This document shows positions 1 to 8,846 of a stretch of 64,000 bases of DNA, one piece after another (position 1 is the first letter of the stretch; every line of letters begins with the position of its first letter). The position numbers and the translations under genes are program-made. The DNA is taken from NCBI GenBank assembly GCA_017643925.1, contig JAEPML010000004.1, forward strand, positions 1 to 64,000, given 5' to 3'. The stretch is from Roseibium sp. GTDB lineage: Bacteria > Pseudomonadota > Alphaproteobacteria > Rhizobiales > Stappiaceae. The notes under the pieces are model-generated. The model made no database searches. It saw nothing but the letters and a program-made list of their open reading frames with translations, and was not told the origin of the DNA.

Positions 1-84
1 CTATCCCCGAAGGGATCGTTCGACTTGCATGTGTTAAGCCTGCCGCCAGCGTTCGTTCTGAGCCAGGATCAAACTCTCAGGTTG
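1..84 (-). rRNA. rrs: 16S ribosomal RNA, 5' end only
   Basis: Read on the minus strand, this stretch is the start of a bacterial 16S rRNA: the universal primer-site region GAGTTTGATCCTGGCTCAG is at about 59-77, followed by the alphaproteobacterial type of sequence leading to the ACATGCAAGTCGAACG region. Only the first roughly 84 bases are in the window; the rest lies to the left. The mature 5' end is estimated by comparison with other 16S genes and could differ by a few bases. Confidence 0.97.
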
Positions 85-335
85 AATAAAAGTTCAATCA
101 CAGGCATCTAAATCAATCGCTATAAAGCACTCAATACAATCAACCCGCATCGCTGCGAGCCAACTGCAGAATTAACAAGAGCTCAATTAAATCATCCAGG
201 ACATAAATCCCGAACAACCCAATCGGCTTCCTTGTTTGAAAGATCAGCGTACCTGCGTAACTCCTTAAAACCCTCAACTCGCGCCGAGGATCGCAAGGCC
301 AACGCCGCCTACGCTTCCCTTCCTTCATAACCAAA

Positions 336-348
336 TTGTCAAAGAACC
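336..348 (-). promoter_or_regulatory. boxA-like antitermination element of the rRNA leader
   Basis: On the minus strand the sequence reads GGTTCTTTGACAA, close to the boxA consensus TGCTCTTTAACA that recruits the Nus antitermination complex to rRNA transcripts. It lies about 140 bases after the predicted transcription start and about 250 bases before mature 16S rRNA, a normal place for boxA in an rRNA leader. Confidence 0.65.
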
Positions 349-486
349 ATTCGTATCCGAATGTGGCCTGAAGCCCTCAACCAAAGGCACCAAAAGCATT
401 ACCTGTATCAGGTCATCGCTCCGGGGATGTTTGGTAAGATCGACAGCAGGGGACGCCGGGTGGCGACGACGCCGTCGATGGAGGGC

Positions 487-515
487 GTTATACGCAGGCG
501 CCGATCAGGAGTCAA
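487..515 (-). promoter_or_regulatory. rRNA operon promoter
   Basis: On the minus strand there is TTGACT (-35, 510-515), a 17-base spacer and TATAAC (-10, 487-492). This is the best sigma-70-type promoter in the 800 bases upstream of the 16S gene and points at it. The transcript would start near 480 and carry a leader of about 400 bases that includes boxA. A second TTGACA at 523-528 has no matching -10 and was not called. Confidence 0.7.
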
Positions 516-895
516 CAGACTTTGTCAAAAAAGATTCACACAACTCCAGCCGCCCGGATTGTCAGGAATTTCCCTTTCATTTTCAACGACCTCCAGATCG
601 GGTGACGATTCATGATTTCTTAGGAACCTGCATCACTCCACGCTTTCCCACCAAAGCGTTTTTCTTAGCCGTATAGGCATTCCTGCTTGCGCCTTTGCAA
701 ACCATAGAACGGTCAAAATCTGGATTTACGGAGACAGACATAATAGTGTGCCCGCTATCGAACCACGATGAAACATTTGACCTTTGGGTTCAAAGGCTGC
801 ATGTAGCGGGGTCTGCACTGTTCAAAAAGGCTTGCGGATCGCATCGTTTTTCATGCGCACGCGAGAATACCGACTAAGGGACCGGACAGAAGTTA
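516..895. other. intergenic region between the rRNA promoter and the M23 gene
   Basis: This stretch of 380 bases separates the leftward rRNA promoter from the rightward M23 peptidase gene. Short open frames here have no recognisable protein content. A promoter for the M23 gene is expected, but no convincing -35/-10 pair was found. Nothing else is seen. Confidence 0.5.
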
Positions 896-2872
896 ATGCA
901 TTTTGGGCCTTTTCAAAGCGCACAGGCATTGAATGTCGAGCTTGGCGATGAACCGCCCCTACGCGGTTATGAAGGTCGCAGTGGCATGTCGGATCGCCGC
1001 CAGGTGTCTTTGCGCTGGCTTGCCGGCACAGTCCTGACCGGCGTCACATCGCTTGTTCTCATGGGCGGAGCGCTCATGGCAGCCCTGGATGGCCAGTACA
1101 GTGTGGAAGCAGCGTCCTCCACGGACCGGTTTCTGGGCGGATATCCCGAGATCGGCAGCGGCAGCAGCAAGGGTGACAGGGTTCTCCAGACGGCCGCCGA
1201 GTATTCAAGCAAGCATGTGATCGACGTCAACGTCGTCGCGCGCATCGGAGATCGCGATCATATCAGGGTGCAGCCGCATGTCTTCGTGAGCGCTTCGCTT
1301 GCGACGCGCAAGGATCCCGAGCTCGCTGACCGGATCCCCTCCTTTAATCCGCTGAACATGTTCGCAGAGAATCTCGAAGACGACACCCAGCCGGGCACTG
1401 TGGATGCCGGGACTTCGCTTTTGGCAGATTCTCTCTACGGCGCCAAACTTGAAAGCGAAGTCAGTATCAGCCTGACAAATTTCCCTGTCTCCAGCGCCGC
1501 CATCGATTCCGAAGCAACACCTTCTGAAGCTGAAATTGAGCTCTCGGTTCGTGAAATGGCCAGAACGCTTTCCCTGGCAGCGGTTGAAATGGCAGCCAAG
1601 CCACTGGTCGATCCGGGCCGGTTCGATTTCAACCTCGCGCTTCAGCCCGACCTTGAACGCTATGCGGTTCGCATTACGCCGGAAAACGTTTCATTCGTTT
1701 CCAAACGGGACGAGGAAGTCCGCTACGCCGGCATGGAAGAAAACATTGTCCCTGTGAAATCCGGTCAGGACCTGATCGAAATTCTGATGGAACACGAGGC
1801 AACCGAAGACGAAGCGCAGACAATCGCGGCGTCCTTCCGGAACAATTACGGTCTTTCCGAACTCTCGGACGGCCAGAGATTGCGTATCGCCTTTGCCCCG
1901 TCTCCGCAAAACCTGGAGAGAATGCGGCCCGAACGCGTCAGTCTTTATGCCGACACGGTCCACCAGGCAACGGTCGCTCGCTCCGACAGCGGCGACTATA
2001 TCCGAGCCAAGGAACCCAACACATTTCTTGCAGGTGCGTTCGAAGAAGCGGACCGGGTTTCCTACGGTGGTCCGACGCCGGCGATTTATGACAGTCTCTA
2101 TCAGACCGCCCTGGAACAGGAGATGCCGGAAGAGATCATAGACGATCTTGTCCGCATGTTTTCCTTTGACGTCGATTTCAAGGCGCGTGTGCAGCCTGGT
2201 GACGCCGTGGAACTGTTCTTCACCGAAGGCGACGAAAACAGCGGACCGAAAATCCTCTACGCGGCGCTCAACACCGGAAACACCAAGCGCGAATTCTATC
2301 GCTACCGGACGCCGGATGACGGTGTGACCGACTTCTATGACGAGTCCGGCCAGAGCGCCAAGAAATTCCTGATCCGCAAACCGCTGAACGGCGGCAAGTT
2401 CCGCTCCGGTTTCGGCATGCGCCTCCACCCGATCCACAAGTACAGAAAGATGCACCGTGGCGTGGACTGGTCCGCCCCGCGCGGCACGCCCATCATGGCC
2501 GCCGGCAACGGCACGGTGATCAAGGCCGGTTGGGGATCGGGTTACGGCCGCCGCATCGAAGTGCGCCATACCAACGGCTATACCACGACCTACAGCCACC
2601 CCACTGGCTATGCAAAGGGCATCAAGGAAGGGGCGCAGGTCACCCAGGGCCAGGTCATTGGCTATGTCGGTTCCACCGGACTGTCGACGGGGCCGCACCT
2701 GCATTATGAAGTTCTGGTCAACGGACGTTACATGGATCCGATGCGGATCAAGCTGCCCAAGGGGCGCACCCTGGAAGGGGAATTGCGCACGGCGTTCGAA
2801 ACCGAAAGGTATCGTGTTGATACGCTGCTGGACCGCGCCCGCAAACCGTCACGGCTTGCAGCGGCAAAGTAA
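896..2872 (+). CDS. M23 family peptidoglycan DD-endopeptidase, membrane anchored
   Basis: The 658-residue protein has a short cytoplasmic start, one membrane segment at about residues 42-66 (WLAGTVLTGVTSLVLMGGAL), a long periplasmic region and a C-terminal M23 (LytM) domain. The zinc site is visible as H520-x3-D524 (HRGVD) and H601-x-H603 (HLH), the full set for an active enzyme that cuts peptidoglycan cross-links. A LysM-like or OapA-like region may precede it. I chose the ATG at 896 because related alphaproteobacterial proteins also have the EPPLRG-type stretch before the DRRQVSLRWLAGT segment; an ATG at 986 is the alternative. The gene stands alone, convergent with clpB, and shares a terminator with it. 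Confidence 0.88.
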   Translation: MHFGPFQSAQALNVELGDEPPLRGYEGRSGMSDRRQVSLRWLAGTVLTGVTSLVLMGGALMAALDGQYSVEAASSTDRFLGGYPEIGSGSSKGDRVLQTAAEYSSKHVIDVNVVARIGDRDHIRVQPHVFVSASLATRKDPELADRIPSFNPLNMFAENLEDDTQPGTVDAGTSLLADSLYGAKLESEVSISLTNFPVSSAAIDSEATPSEAEIELSVREMARTLSLAAVEMAAKPLVDPGRFDFNLALQPDLERYAVRITPENVSFVSKRDEEVRYAGMEENIVPVKSGQDLIEILMEHEATEDEAQTIAASFRNNYGLSELSDGQRLRIAFAPSPQNLERMRPERVSLYADTVHQATVARSDSGDYIRAKEPNTFLAGAFEEADRVSYGGPTPAIYDSLYQTALEQEMPEEIIDDLVRMFSFDVDFKARVQPGDAVELFFTEGDENSGPKILYAALNTGNTKREFYRYRTPDDGVTDFYDESGQSAKKFLIRKPLNGGKFRSGFGMRLHPIHKYRKMHRGVDWSAPRGTPIMAAGNGTVIKAGWGSGYGRRIEVRHTNGYTTTYSHPTGYAKGIKEGAQVTQGQVIGYVGSTGLSTGPHLHYEVLVNGRYMDPMRIKLPKGRTLEGELRTAFETERYRVDTLLDRARKPSRLAAAK

Positions 2873-2916
2873 CCGAACACGGGGACTGAACGCCACACAC
2901 GCCAGACATGGACACA

Positions 2917-2953
2917 AAAATGGCCCGCGGAGACCAGCTCCGCGGGCCATTTT
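2917..2953. terminator. bidirectional rho-independent terminator between M23 gene and clpB
   Basis: A perfect 16-bp inverted repeat (AAAATGGCCCGCGGAG, loop of five bases, then its complement) lies between two convergent genes. A-rich and T-rich arm ends give it U-tracts on both strands, so it can end both transcripts. Confidence 0.9.
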
Positions 2954-2970
2954 CTTTTTGCTGTTTGTCG

Positions 2971-5568
2971 TTATGCCGCCACGCTCTTTTCGCCATCAAC
3001 CTGGAACACCAGGCGATCTGCTCCGGCCGAAACCTCCAGGCTCTGACCATCAAGGATTTCACCGGCCAGGATCTTTTCGGCGAGCGGATCCTGCAGGTCC
3101 TTCTGGATCACCCGCTTGAGCGGGCGAGCGCCATAGGCCGGGTCATAGCCTTTCTGGGCCAGCCAGCCGAGCGCCCCATCGTCAAGGGTCAGGGTGATCT
3201 TGCGATCGCTCAGAAGGTCGCGCAGACGTCCCAGCTGGATCTTGACGATGTCAGCCATCTGCGCACGCTGCAGACGATGGAACAGCACGATCTCATCAAG
3301 CCGGTTCAGGAACTCGGGCCTGAAATGTCCGCGAACCGCCGTCATGACTTCGTCCCGGACCGCATCTGAATCCTGCCCTTCGGGCTGGTTGACCAGATAC
3401 TCCGCGCCGAGGTTCGACGTCATGATGATCAGAGTGTTGCGGAAATCGACCGTACGTCCCTGACCGTCCGTCAGGCGCCCGTCATCGAGGACCTGAAGCA
3501 GGACATTGAAGACGTCACCATGGGCCTTTTCGATCTCGTCGAACAGGACCACCTGGTAAGGCCGCCTGCGAACGGCCTCGGTCAACGCGCCGCCCTCCTC
3601 GTAGCCGACATAGCCGGGAGGTGCACCGATCAGCCGGGCCACGGAGTGTTTCTCCATATACTCGGACATGTCGATACGGACCATTGCCGTATCGTCATCG
3701 AAGAGAAAGCTCGCGAGAGCCTTGGTAAGTTCCGTCTTGCCGACACCCGTCGGGCCAAGGAACATGAAGGAACCGATCGGCCGGTTGGGATCCTGCAGAC
3801 CAGCCCGAGCACGACGAACCGCGGTCGAAACGGCGTGAATGGCCTCGCCCTGTCCGATAACCCGCTGCCCCAGAACATCTTCCATCCGCAGCAGCTTCTC
3901 GCGCTCGCCTTCCAGCATCTTGTCAACAGGTATACCGGTCCACTTGGACACGACCTGGGCGATGTGAGACGGCGTCACGGCCTCGTCGACCATGGCATCC
4001 TTGTCTTCGGACGCTTCGGCGTCGGCCAGCTTCTGCTCAAGGTCGGGCACAACGCCGTAGGCGAGTTCGCCGGCCTTGGCCAGGTCACCGCTGCGTTGCG
4101 CGATCTCCAGGTCGATGCGCGCCTGCTCAAGCTGCTCCTTGATCTTTTGCTCAAGGTTGAGCTTTTCCTTCTCGCTGAGCCAGCGATTGGTCAGGGCCTG
4201 TGACTGTTCCTCGAGATCGGTCAGCTCCTTTTCCAGCTTGGCAAGACGATCCTTGGAAGCCTCGTCGCTTTCTGCCTTCAGGGCTTCCCGCTCGATCTTC
4301 AGCTGAATGATCCGCCGGTCGAGTTCATCGAGTTCTTCCGGTTTGGAATCCACCTGCATTCTCAGCCGGCTTGCCGCCTCGTCCATCAGGTCGATGGCCT
4401 TGTCGGGCAGGAACCGGTCCGTGATGTAGCGGTTCGACAGGGACGCAGCTGACACAATGGCTGAATCCGTTATCCGGACACCATGGTGCAGCTCGTATTT
4501 TTCCTTGATGCCGCGCAGGATCGAAATCGTGTCCTCGACTGTCGGTTCGGTCACGAAGACGGGCTGGAACCGGCGGGCAAGGGCTGCATCCTTCTCGACA
4601 TGCTTGCGATACTCGTCAAGGGTCGTCGCACCAACGCAATGAAGTTCACCGCGTGCGAGCGCAGGCTTCAGCAGATTGGACGCATCCATGGCGCCATCCG
4701 CCTTGCCGGCACCAACAAGCGTGTGCATTTCGTCGATGAACAGGATGATCTTGCCGGCGGCGGCCTCGACCTCGGACAGGACCGACTTCAACCTTTCCTC
4801 GAATTCGCCACGGTATTTCGCACCGGCGATCAGGGCACCCATATCGAGTGCAAGGAGTTGCTTGTCCTTCAGCGATTCCGGCACATCTCCATTGACGATC
4901 CTGAGCGCCAGACCTTCCGCGATCGCGGTCTTGCCGACACCTGGCTCACCGATGAGCACCGGGTTGTTCTTTGTCCTGCGCGACAGGACCTGGATCGTGC
5001 GGCGGATCTCCTCGTCACGGCCGATGACCGGGTCAAGTTTTCCGTCACGTGCGACTTCCGTCAGGTCCCGCGCGTATTTTTTCAGAGCTTCATACTGGTT
5101 TTCAGCCGTGGCGCTGTCAGCGGTCCGCCCCTGGCGCAGCTGATTGATCGCCTCGTTCAGCCCGTTGGGTGTAATCCCGTGCCGCTTCATCAGGCGGCCG
5201 GCTTCGCTTTCGCTATCCATTGCAAGGGCCAGCAGCAGCCGTTCAACGGTTACGAAACTGTCGCCCGCTTTTTCGGCAATCTTCTCTGCCTGTTCGAAAA
5301 GCCGAGCCGTCGGCTGGGCCATGTAGAGCTGACCGGACCCGCCGGACACTTTCGGCATCTTGTCCAGGACACCTTCCAGGTCTCCCTTGAGCGCCTTCGC
5401 GTCACCACCGGCCCGGTCGATCAGGCCGGAAGCCATGCCTTCCGCGTCGTCCAGAAGCACTTTCAAGATGTGCTCCGGCGAGAACTGCTGATGCCCTCGC
5501 CCCAACGCAAACGTCTGCGCCGCCTGGACAAATCCGCGGGCACGTTCGGTATATTTTTCAAAGTTCAT
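2971..5568 (-). CDS. clpB: ATP-dependent chaperone ClpB
   Basis: The 865-residue protein is a full-length Hsp100 disaggregase that works with DnaK/DnaJ to pull proteins out of aggregates. It shows the Clp N domain (residues about 1-145), the first AAA+ module with GEPGVGKT, the coiled-coil middle domain (about 410-520, rich in EKEL/LEEQ heptads that set it apart from ClpA and ClpC), and the second AAA+ module with GPTGVGKT. The conserved start [17 protein letters not shown] and the strong Shine-Dalgarno TAGGAGG, six bases before the ATG, support this start. It is a single-gene unit with its own promoter. Confidence 0.98.
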   Translation of the reverse strand: MNFEKYTERARGFVQAAQTFALGRGHQQFSPEHILKVLLDDAEGMASGLIDRAGGDAKALKGDLEGVLDKMPKVSGGSGQLYMAQPTARLFEQAEKIAEKAGDSFVTVERLLLALAMDSESEAGRLMKRHGITPNGLNEAINQLRQGRTADSATAENQYEALKKYARDLTEVARDGKLDPVIGRDEEIRRTIQVLSRRTKNNPVLIGEPGVGKTAIAEGLALRIVNGDVPESLKDKQLLALDMGALIAGAKYRGEFEERLKSVLSEVEAAAGKIILFIDEMHTLVGAGKADGAMDASNLLKPALARGELHCVGATTLDEYRKHVEKDAALARRFQPVFVTEPTVEDTISILRGIKEKYELHHGVRITDSAIVSAASLSNRYITDRFLPDKAIDLMDEAASRLRMQVDSKPEELDELDRRIIQLKIEREALKAESDEASKDRLAKLEKELTDLEEQSQALTNRWLSEKEKLNLEQKIKEQLEQARIDLEIAQRSGDLAKAGELAYGVVPDLEQKLADAEASEDKDAMVDEAVTPSHIAQVVSKWTGIPVDKMLEGEREKLLRMEDVLGQRVIGQGEAIHAVSTAVRRARAGLQDPNRPIGSFMFLGPTGVGKTELTKALASFLFDDDTAMVRIDMSEYMEKHSVARLIGAPPGYVGYEEGGALTEAVRRRPYQVVLFDEIEKAHGDVFNVLLQVLDDGRLTDGQGRTVDFRNTLIIMTSNLGAEYLVNQPEGQDSDAVRDEVMTAVRGHFRPEFLNRLDEIVLFHRLQRAQMADIVKIQLGRLRDLLSDRKITLTLDDGALGWLAQKGYDPAYGARPLKRVIQKDLQDPLAEKILAGEILDGQSLEVSAGADRLVFQVDGEKSVAA

Positions 5569-5671
5569 TCGTTACCTCCTACCCGTTCTCACCACCCGAA
5601 GCGTGGGGAACGTTCTGGGATACGGACCCCATTTCCGGGCATCCGCGCAGCCTCTGAAGAGCACTGCCTAC

Positions 5672-5699
5672 ACTATATAGTGTTGCAATTTCGTCACAA
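5672..5699 (-). promoter_or_regulatory. probable clpB promoter overlapping a 14-bp palindrome
   Basis: On the minus strand TTGTGA (-35, 5694-5699), 16 bases and TATAGT (-10, 5672-5677) form a plausible sigma-70 promoter about 100 bases before clpB. The -10 sits inside the perfect palindrome ACACTATATAGTGT (5670-5683), which could be an operator. No clear match to the alphaproteobacterial heat-shock (RpoH) consensus was found near by. Confidence 0.4.
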
Positions 5700-5737
5700 A
5701 AGACCTGCGACAACAAATCCCGGCCCGAAACGAAAAA

Positions 5738-5757
5738 CGGCGCCCAGACGGGCGCCG
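5738..5757 (-). terminator. terminator of the DUF4167 gene
   Basis: The stem CGGCGCCC / GGGCGCCG with loop AGAC is followed on the minus strand by TTTTT. It lies about 30 bases after the stop of the DUF4167 gene, and so ends that transcript before the clpB promoter. Confidence 0.85.
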
Positions 5758-5788
5758 ATTCTCAATTCAATCCACAAATGCGAACTGC

Positions 5789-6508
5789 CTATTCACTAGC
5801 GGGCGCGGCCTCTGCCGGTGCGTCTTCGGCAACCTTCGGCTTGCGGGCCCGTGTCGTGCGGCGACGGGGTTTCGGCGCGTCTTCTTCCGACCGGGCCTCA
5901 GATGTTTCGGAGGTGTCGGCGCCGGCATCCGGCGCAGCATCGGCTGCATTCTCTGCAGCGGCCCGGCGCGGAGCTCTTGCTCGCGGTGTACGTGTCCGGC
6001 GGCGCGGCTTTTCATCGCCCTCCGACCCGTCACCATCGCCCTTTCGAGCTGCAGCGTTCACCTGGCCTTCCTGATCGATGACCGGCATGTCCTCGATAAA
6101 GGGTTGCGGGCTGTCTGCATCCACCACTTCACCATCGGCGGAGACCGGCTCTGGAGCAGGTCTCTCGGCACCATTGGCCGGGCTCGCACCATTGGTTGGC
6201 GTCGCCTCTTGTGCAGGCTCGGCTTCATTGCGTGCGGACGGCTGGGCCTGCTGTTGTGATTGCTGCGGCTGAGCAGCTGCCACGATGCGCAGATAGTGTT
6301 CTGCGTGCTGATTGTAGTTCTCGGACATCACACGATCGCCCGATGCCTGGGCATCACGGGCAAGCTGCTGATACTTTTCCGCAATGTGCATCGCTGTGCC
6401 GCGGATTTTCACATCAGGACCGTTTGATTCGTAAGTCCGGGTTAGCGGATTAGGACCCTTGCGGCCTCGTCCGCGCATGCGCTTATTGCTTTGATTTCCT
6501 GGTCTCAT
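5789..6508 (-). CDS. DUF4167 domain-containing protein
   Basis: The 239-residue protein begins with the family signature: a basic stretch (MRPGNQSNKRMRGRGRK) and NPLTRTYESNGPDVKIRGTAMHIAEKYQQLARDA..NYNQHAEHYLR at about residues 20-73, as found in many Hyphomicrobiales. The rest is low-complexity, rich in A, P, E and R, with basic RRRTRTPRARAPRR-type patches that suggest nucleic-acid binding. Its function is not known. It follows prmC on the same strand, but 365 bases separate them, so it probably has its own promoter. Confidence 0.85.
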   Translation of the reverse strand: MRPGNQSNKRMRGRGRKGPNPLTRTYESNGPDVKIRGTAMHIAEKYQQLARDAQASGDRVMSENYNQHAEHYLRIVAAAQPQQSQQQAQPSARNEAEPAQEATPTNGASPANGAERPAPEPVSADGEVVDADSPQPFIEDMPVIDQEGQVNAAARKGDGDGSEGDEKPRRRTRTPRARAPRRAAAENAADAAPDAGADTSETSEARSEEDAPKPRRRTTRARKPKVAEDAPAEAAPASE

Positions 6509-6873
6509 CCTGCCGTTTTCTCTATGCGGAACGGCGGTCAGCTACTCACCGACCTAACATCGGAATTGCCTAAAACCGACACGAAATTCTCACCGAAACC
6601 AACAGTGTTGGTTAGCGGCTGTCATTCAAAACACAGTCGACGTGCCGAAGGCCTACGGCCAGCACCTGTTGTCTTTATCCATGACAGTCCGAAAATCCGG
6701 AAAGCCCGAAACACAACGATTTCCGTAACGCTGAATTTGCGCTTGTCTCATCGTTGCCGGATGCGTAATGCCCCGTTAAACGCTCATAACATCTCCGGTC
6801 TCGGCGAGTTGAACCTACCTGTTTCCTCGGTGATTTCCAAGTGCTTTTTCTTGTTTGTCTCAAATCAGTCTGA
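6509..6873. other. intergenic region between prmC and the DUF4167 gene
   Basis: No gene is seen in these 365 bases. The only structure noted is the inverted repeat AACCAACAGTGTTGGTT (6597-6613, seven-base arms), about 90 bases before the DUF4167 start. It has no U-tract, so it is more likely an operator or a leader hairpin than a terminator. The promoter of the DUF4167 gene should be in this stretch but could not be fixed. Confidence 0.4.
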
Positions 6874-7716
6874 TTATGTTCCGCGCGCAACGACGACGCG
6901 GTCGTTACCTGAAAGATCCTTAATGATTTCAATGGCTCCAAAGCCATGATGACGCAGCTGTTTTTTCAAGTCACTCGCCTGATCAAAGCCGATTTCGAGC
7001 GCGATCCAGCCGCCCGGCCGCAATAATTTTTTCGCCCCTGTGACAATTTCGCCATAAGCCTTCAGACCGTCCTCGCCACCATCGAGCGCCAGAATCGGGT
7101 CGTGCTGAACCACTTCGGTCGACAAGGTCGACAAGGCCGCCGTGCGAATATAGGGGGGATTGCTGATCACCCAATCCAGCCCCTCGCGAAGCGCTGACAC
7201 ATAGTCGGCACACACGGGCCAAAAACGCGCGTCAACATGATGCAATCGGGCATTTTCTTGCGCGCAAACCAGGGCCCGCTCCGACAAGTCCACCGCGATC
7301 ATCTGGCTCATCGGGAGCTCCGACAGCAACGTGACCGCAATAGCTCCGGTTCCGGTGCCGATGTCGCACATCATCGAGGCTTCAGTTCGATCACAACGTT
7401 CCAACACGGCCTCGATGAGCGTCTCCGTATCCGGGCGCGGCTCGAGGGTCGCCTCGTTGAGATGAAAGGTCCTGCCGTAGAATTCCCGTTCGCCAAGAAT
7501 GCGGCCAACCGGCATGCCTTCCAGCCGCTGCTCCGCAAAGGCCATGACCCTGGCCGCGTCCGCAGCGGTCACCTGCTCGTCTTCCTTCAGGAGAAGGTCC
7601 GACAAAGCCAGGCCCAGACCGGCCCCGACAAGCAGCCTGGCATCAAGTTCGGGCGTTGAAAGCTGCGCCTTTCTGAATTGGTCCCGTACCTGCCTGTAAA
7701 GCTGGCCGACGACCAT
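6874..7716 (-). CDS. prmC: release factor glutamine methyltransferase PrmC (HemK)
   Basis: The 280-residue enzyme methylates the glutamine of the GGQ motif in release factors RF1 and RF2, using S-adenosylmethionine. It has the PrmC N-terminal helical domain, the SAM-binding motif DIGTGTGAIAVTL near residue 118 and the diagnostic NPPYI motif near residue 187, which binds the substrate glutamine. It starts two bases after the prfA stop codon, so the enzyme and its substrate are co-transcribed, as in many bacteria. Confidence 0.95.
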   Translation of the reverse strand: MVVGQLYRQVRDQFRKAQLSTPELDARLLVGAGLGLALSDLLLKEDEQVTAADAARVMAFAEQRLEGMPVGRILGEREFYGRTFHLNEATLEPRPDTETLIEAVLERCDRTEASMMCDIGTGTGAIAVTLLSELPMSQMIAVDLSERALVCAQENARLHHVDARFWPVCADYVSALREGLDWVISNPPYIRTAALSTLSTEVVQHDPILALDGGEDGLKAYGEIVTGAKKLLRPGGWIALEIGFDQASDLKKQLRHHGFGAIEIIKDLSGNDRVVVARGT

Positions 7717-7718
7717 GA

Positions 7719-8792
7719 TCAGGTTTCTTCCGACACGAGAAGATTGGCCTGGTGATCCAGGATAAGAGCCTCGATGACTTCACCCAGACCATCTCCGGCA
7801 ACAATCTGGTCGAGTTTGTAAAGGGTCAGGCCGATCCGGTGATCGGTAACCCGCCCCTGCGGAAAATTGTAAGTCCGGACCCGCTCGGAACGATCACCCG
7901 AACCGACCTGCAGCCTCCGGGCCTCGGTGCGCTCACTGGCAGCCCGCTCGCGCTCTTCGTCATAGATGCGTGCGCGCAACAGCTGCATGGCCCGGGCCTT
8001 GTTCTTGTGCTGGGAGCGTTCATCCTGAACCGCAACAACGATACCGGTGGGGATATGGGTGATCCGCACGGCTGAATCGGTCGTGTTGACGTGCTGCCCC
8101 CCGGCCCCCGAAGCGCGGAACGTATCGATCCGCAGATCGCTGTCCTGCACATCGATATCGACATCCTCGGCCTGGGGCAGAACAGCCACGGTTGCCGCGG
8201 AGGTGTGGATCCGGCCGCCGGATTCAGTTGCCGGCACGCGCTGCACACGGTGAACGCCCGACTCGAATTTCATCCGGGCAAACACATTTTCTCCGGACAC
8301 GGAGGCAATCACTTCCTTGTAGCCCCCGACCTCGCCTTCGCTGGCCGAAAGGACCTCGACCTTCCATCCCTGCAACTCGGCAAAGCGCTGATACATTCGG
8401 AAAAGATCGCCGGCAAACAATGCGGCCTCATCGCCACCGGTACCGGCACGGACTTCGAGAATCGCGTCGTTTGAATCGGCTTCATCCTTCGGCAGAAGCC
8501 CGATTCGCACGTCCTGGGTGAGCGTCTCCACGCTTTCGGAGAGCTCGTCGCGCTCCATTTCCGCCAGCTCGCGCATTTCTGCATCGGTTTCCGGATCGGA
8601 GATCAGCGACTCGGCGCCGGCAAGATCTTCCTCCGCCTTGATCAAGGCCCTGATCTTTTGAACCAGGGGCTCAAGACCGGCATATTCGCGGGACAATTTG
8701 ACATAGGAGGAAGGGTCCGGATTGGACGACATCATGTGTTCGATCTCGGCAAACCGGTCCAGCAGATTATCGAGTTTGTGACGCGCCAGCAT
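7719..8792 (-). CDS. prfA: peptide chain release factor 1
   Basis: The 357-residue protein reads UAA and UAG stop codons and releases the finished peptide. The catalytic GGQ is seen in GAGGQHVN near residue 230, and the RF1 family sequence [21 protein letters not shown] is near residue 115. Length is normal. It is upstream of prmC in the same transcript; ptsP lies just upstream on the same strand, with 54 bases between. Confidence 0.97.
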   Translation of the reverse strand: MLARHKLDNLLDRFAEIEHMMSSNPDPSSYVKLSREYAGLEPLVQKIRALIKAEEDLAGAESLISDPETDAEMRELAEMERDELSESVETLTQDVRIGLLPKDEADSNDAILEVRAGTGGDEAALFAGDLFRMYQRFAELQGWKVEVLSASEGEVGGYKEVIASVSGENVFARMKFESGVHRVQRVPATESGGRIHTSAATVAVLPQAEDVDIDVQDSDLRIDTFRASGAGGQHVNTTDSAVRITHIPTGIVVAVQDERSQHKNKARAMQLLRARIYDEERERAASERTEARRLQVGSGDRSERVRTYNFPQGRVTDHRIGLTLYKLDQIVAGDGLGEVIEALILDHQANLLVSEET

Positions 8793-8846
8793 ACGCGCTA
8801 GGTCTCCTGTATTCCCGTGTCAGATGGTGGGTTACGCCTGCTACGG

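Noticed and set aside
523..528. A second rRNA promoter with -35 TTGACA
   Set aside because: No -10 element is found at 16-18 bases from it; the TTGACT/TATAAC pair next to it is complete.
4483..5799. A 438-codon open frame on the plus strand, antisense to clpB
   Set aside because: It is a high-GC shadow of clpB: no family features, no ribosome site, and clpB on the other strand is certain.
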